Below are positions 62,438 to 64,000 of a stretch of 64,000 bases of DNA, piece after piece (the first letter of the stretch is position 1; the number at the start of each line of letters is the position of its first letter). Source of the DNA: Candidatus Gastranaerophilales bacterium (GTDB taxonomy: Bacteria; Cyanobacteriota; Vampirovibrionia; Gastranaerophilales; Gastranaerophilaceae). The stretch spans positions 300,567 to 364,566 of the forward strand of contig CALVEH010000001.1 of NCBI GenBank assembly GCA_944326545.1, written 5' to 3'. Made by a program: the position numbers and the translations under genes. The notes under the pieces are model-generated. The model had not been told where the DNA came from and ran no database searches. It worked only from the letters and a program-made list of their open reading frames with translations.

Positions 62438-62920
62438 TTAGTCCATGTTCTTTCTGATTTTTTCTTTAGTAGAATCAAGATTTTTAATTTTCTTTTCTGT
62501 TTCTTTTACAAGTTTTGCTTTAGCTGCTCTTTCTTTGCCAATTGCTTTATATTGATTATCGATACTTGCATATTCGCTTTTGTACTGAATTAATTGGTTT
62601 CTTAGTTCAATTTGAGCGCTATCTAGTTGCATTAATGCGCTTTGTAAATTACCTGTTTCTACCGGAGTTGTTGCAGCTGTGTTTGCTGGAGCAGTTGTTG
62701 TCGCACTTGCTACAGTTTCATGTTTAACAGGAGTCATGCTCGAAACAGATTTTGTTGCAGATACTTCGGTTTTAGCTGCGCTAGTAATAGATTCTGTGAT
62801 AGGTACATTTTCAAATACAGGTTCATATGGCATGTCTTGAGCGCATGCTTTTAGCCCAAATGTTGTAGAACCAACCAATATTGAAGCTATTAACAAAGAT
62901 TTCATTATTTTTCTATTCAT
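62438..62920 (-). CDS. Small exported coiled-coil protein
   Basis: About 160 residues from ATG at 62920, preceded by AAGGAGAG; an upstream in-frame start is rejected. A signal peptide (MKSLLIASILVGSTTFGLKA) precedes Cys and the mature Thr/Ala/Val-rich linker. The last 80 residues form a Gln/Lys/Glu coiled coil. A lipobox is not clear (LKAC), so either a lipoprotein or a soluble periplasmic protein. No family recognised. Confidence 0.75.
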   Translation of the reverse strand: MNRKIMKSLLIASILVGSTTFGLKACAQDMPYEPVFENVPITESITSAAKTEVSATKSVSSMTPVKHETVASATTTAPANTAATTPVETGNLQSALMQLDSAQIELRNQLIQYKSEYASIDNQYKAIGKERAAKAKLVKETEKKIKNLDSTKEKIRKNMD

Positions 62921-63146
62921 AAAAGCTCTCCTTGTTGCTCTATATATATGTCGATACATGTTAATTCTATAAAATTACATGCTAAATATCCTCATCTAAC
63001 ATGCGTAAATTAAAAAATGCTGTATATTATTAGATAAAATTTTGAGAGAAAAATAAAAACATAAAGAAATGTAAACCTGAAAACGCAGTCATAATCGCAA
63101 TTTTTAAAAAATCATTAAAAAGTCAAAAAAAAATTAAAAAAAATGC

Positions 63147-63175
63147 TTGAAATAAAAATTTCTTTAGGCTACATT
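63147..63175 (+). promoter_or_regulatory. rRNA promoter P1
   Basis: TTGAAA (63147-63152), 17-base spacer, TACATT (63170-63175). An AATGTAAAC motif lies about 75 bases upstream. Confidence 0.6.
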
Positions 63176-63649
63176 AAGAGAGTGGTCAGCGGGCCACGGA
63201 GGCGAAGCCGAAAGAAAGAACAAAACCAAAAGGTTTCAAAATTTACTTTCTTTAATGCCTAACCGAAAAAGATTTAAAACTTTTCTAACTGGAATGGTTT
63301 AAAACACTAAGAAGCTGAAAATTAAATTAATAACAAAAAAGATTTAAAAAAAACTACTTGACAATCAAAATTGAAGTGATACGATGAAGAAACGTCAAGA
63401 GGATGAGTTGAAAGACCTTCTAAGTAAGGTGAAAACAAACTCCAAAAAAGTTTTCACCAAGTAAAGTCTGGACAATTAAGTTTGTTGAAGGTTTTATTTG
63501 GTTCTGGGTCTGTCCCAGATTGAACCTTGAAAATAGAATAGCTAAAAACGATTAATACCTGTTGATTCAACAACAAATAAAATTAACGGACACGAATTAA
63601 AGCAAAGTCGAGCAGGAAGCATAAGCTTCCGATGGACATAAACTTTCTG
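63176..63649 (+). other. rRNA operon leader
   Basis: About 470 bases with hairpins GTGG/CCAC (63183 on), GGTTC...GAACC (63500-63526) and GGAAGC-ATAA-GCTTCC (63615-63630). A second promoter lies inside it. The leader is expected to be cut from the 16S precursor by RNase III-type processing. No protein gene is seen. Confidence 0.6.
63358..63385 (+). promoter_or_regulatory. rRNA promoter P2
   Basis: TTGACA (63358-63363), a perfect -35 box, 16-base spacer, TACGAT (63380-63385). Confidence 0.7.
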
Positions 63650-64000
63650 ACAACGGAGAGTTTGATCCTGGCTCAGGACGAACGCTGGCGGCGTGCTTCA
63701 TACATGCAAGTCGAACGAGAAGCAGGAGCTTGCTCCTGTGGAAAGTGGCGGACGGGTGAGTAACACGTAGGAAATCTGCCCTTTAGTGGGGGACAACAGT
63801 TGGAAACGACTGCTAATACCCCATACGAGCTAAGCTGAAATGCTTATCTTGAAAACTCCGGTGCTAAAGGATGAGCCTGCGTCTGATTAGCTAGTTGGCG
63901 GTGTAAATGACCACCAAGGCGATGATCAGTAGCTGGTTTGAGAGGATGATCAGCCACAATGGGACTGAGACACGGCCCATACTCCTACGGGAGGCAGCAG
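63650..64000 (+). rRNA. 16S ribosomal RNA, 5' part
   Basis: AGAGTTTGATCCTGGCTCAG (63657 on) is the conserved start; the window ends at CTCCTACGGGAGGCAGCAG, E. coli position about 357. GGGGACAACAGTTGGAAACG and CTGCTAATACCCCATA are typical of cyanobacteria and their non-photosynthetic relatives. About 350 of 1500 bases are visible. The exact 5' end is estimated from the E. coli numbering. Confidence 0.98.

Noticed and set aside
1..64000. tRNA genes
   Set aside because: I scanned the intergenic gaps for TTCGANNC-type arms and cloverleaf pairing and saw none; the TTCGAG in lpd is part of the palindromic element.

Overview
The window is AT-rich bacterial chromosome. The partial 16S rRNA gene at the right end (from about 63650) has cyanobacteria-type helices, including the block around GGGGACAACAGTTGGAAACG. 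No photosynthesis gene is present, and several genes encode lineage-specific proteins. Together with outer-membrane autotransporters this best fits a non-photosynthetic relative of Cyanobacteria (Melainabacteria/Vampirovibrionophyta, probably a gut Gastranaerophilales). This placement is my inference from the 16S text and gene content; I ran no database search.

Layout. 1-9.8 kb (minus strand): a GH57/DUF3536 glycoside hydrolase cut by the window edge, envelope and membrane proteins, coaE, cysS, a large helical membrane protein and a short-chain dehydrogenase. 9.9-14.5 kb: ffh, two lineage-specific proteins, a J-domain membrane protein and the SRP RNA gene. 14.6-19.9 kb: a ribosomal alpha-type operon (infA-rpmJ-rpsM-rpsK-rpsD-rpoA-rplQ-truA-rplM-rpsI) with palindromic repeats between its first genes. 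20-32 kb: a putative lipoprotein, a cryptic subtilisin-like protein, an AMIN-like protein, a patatin-like lipase, an SPFH/SPFH/NfeD cluster, rsmI, a ribbon-helix-helix regulator, a NeuA-type cytidylyltransferase, a DciA-like protein, bioY and rimI. 32.4-34.5 kb: a class A penicillin-binding protein. 34.6-40.4 kb: a giant autotransporter whose true start lies upstream of a 13-G tract, followed by a dense repeat and hairpin region and a candidate small RNA. 40.4-49.2 kb: bioD, a pseudouridine synthase, a GT-C membrane protein, two tandem thymidylate-kinase-like genes, a DegT aminotransferase, lpd (carrying an in-frame palindromic element) and lipA. 49.2-57.8 kb: a LysM/lysozyme/amidase fusion, a sigma factor, ftsY, nusB, ispG, yggS, sepF and a GT2 gene. 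57.8-62.3 kb: a second, frameshifted GT2 gene and a second autotransporter. 62.4-64 kb: a small secreted coiled-coil protein, then the rRNA leader and the 16S start.

How the parts fit. Housekeeping modules dominate: SRP targeting (ffh, ffs, ftsY), translation, biotin and lipoate (bioY, bioD, lipA, lpd), wall synthesis and division (PBP1A, sepF, amidase fusion). The most unusual part is the autotransporter pair. Both carry repeated GGAI and FxxN motifs like chlamydial Pmp adhesins and share homologous upstream regions. They also share a 247-bp stretch without a single difference, which points to recent gene conversion or duplication. In the first copy, a G13 tract separates an upstream ATG from the rest of the frame; G14 or G11 would join them, so it looks like a phase-variable surface protein currently in the OFF phase.
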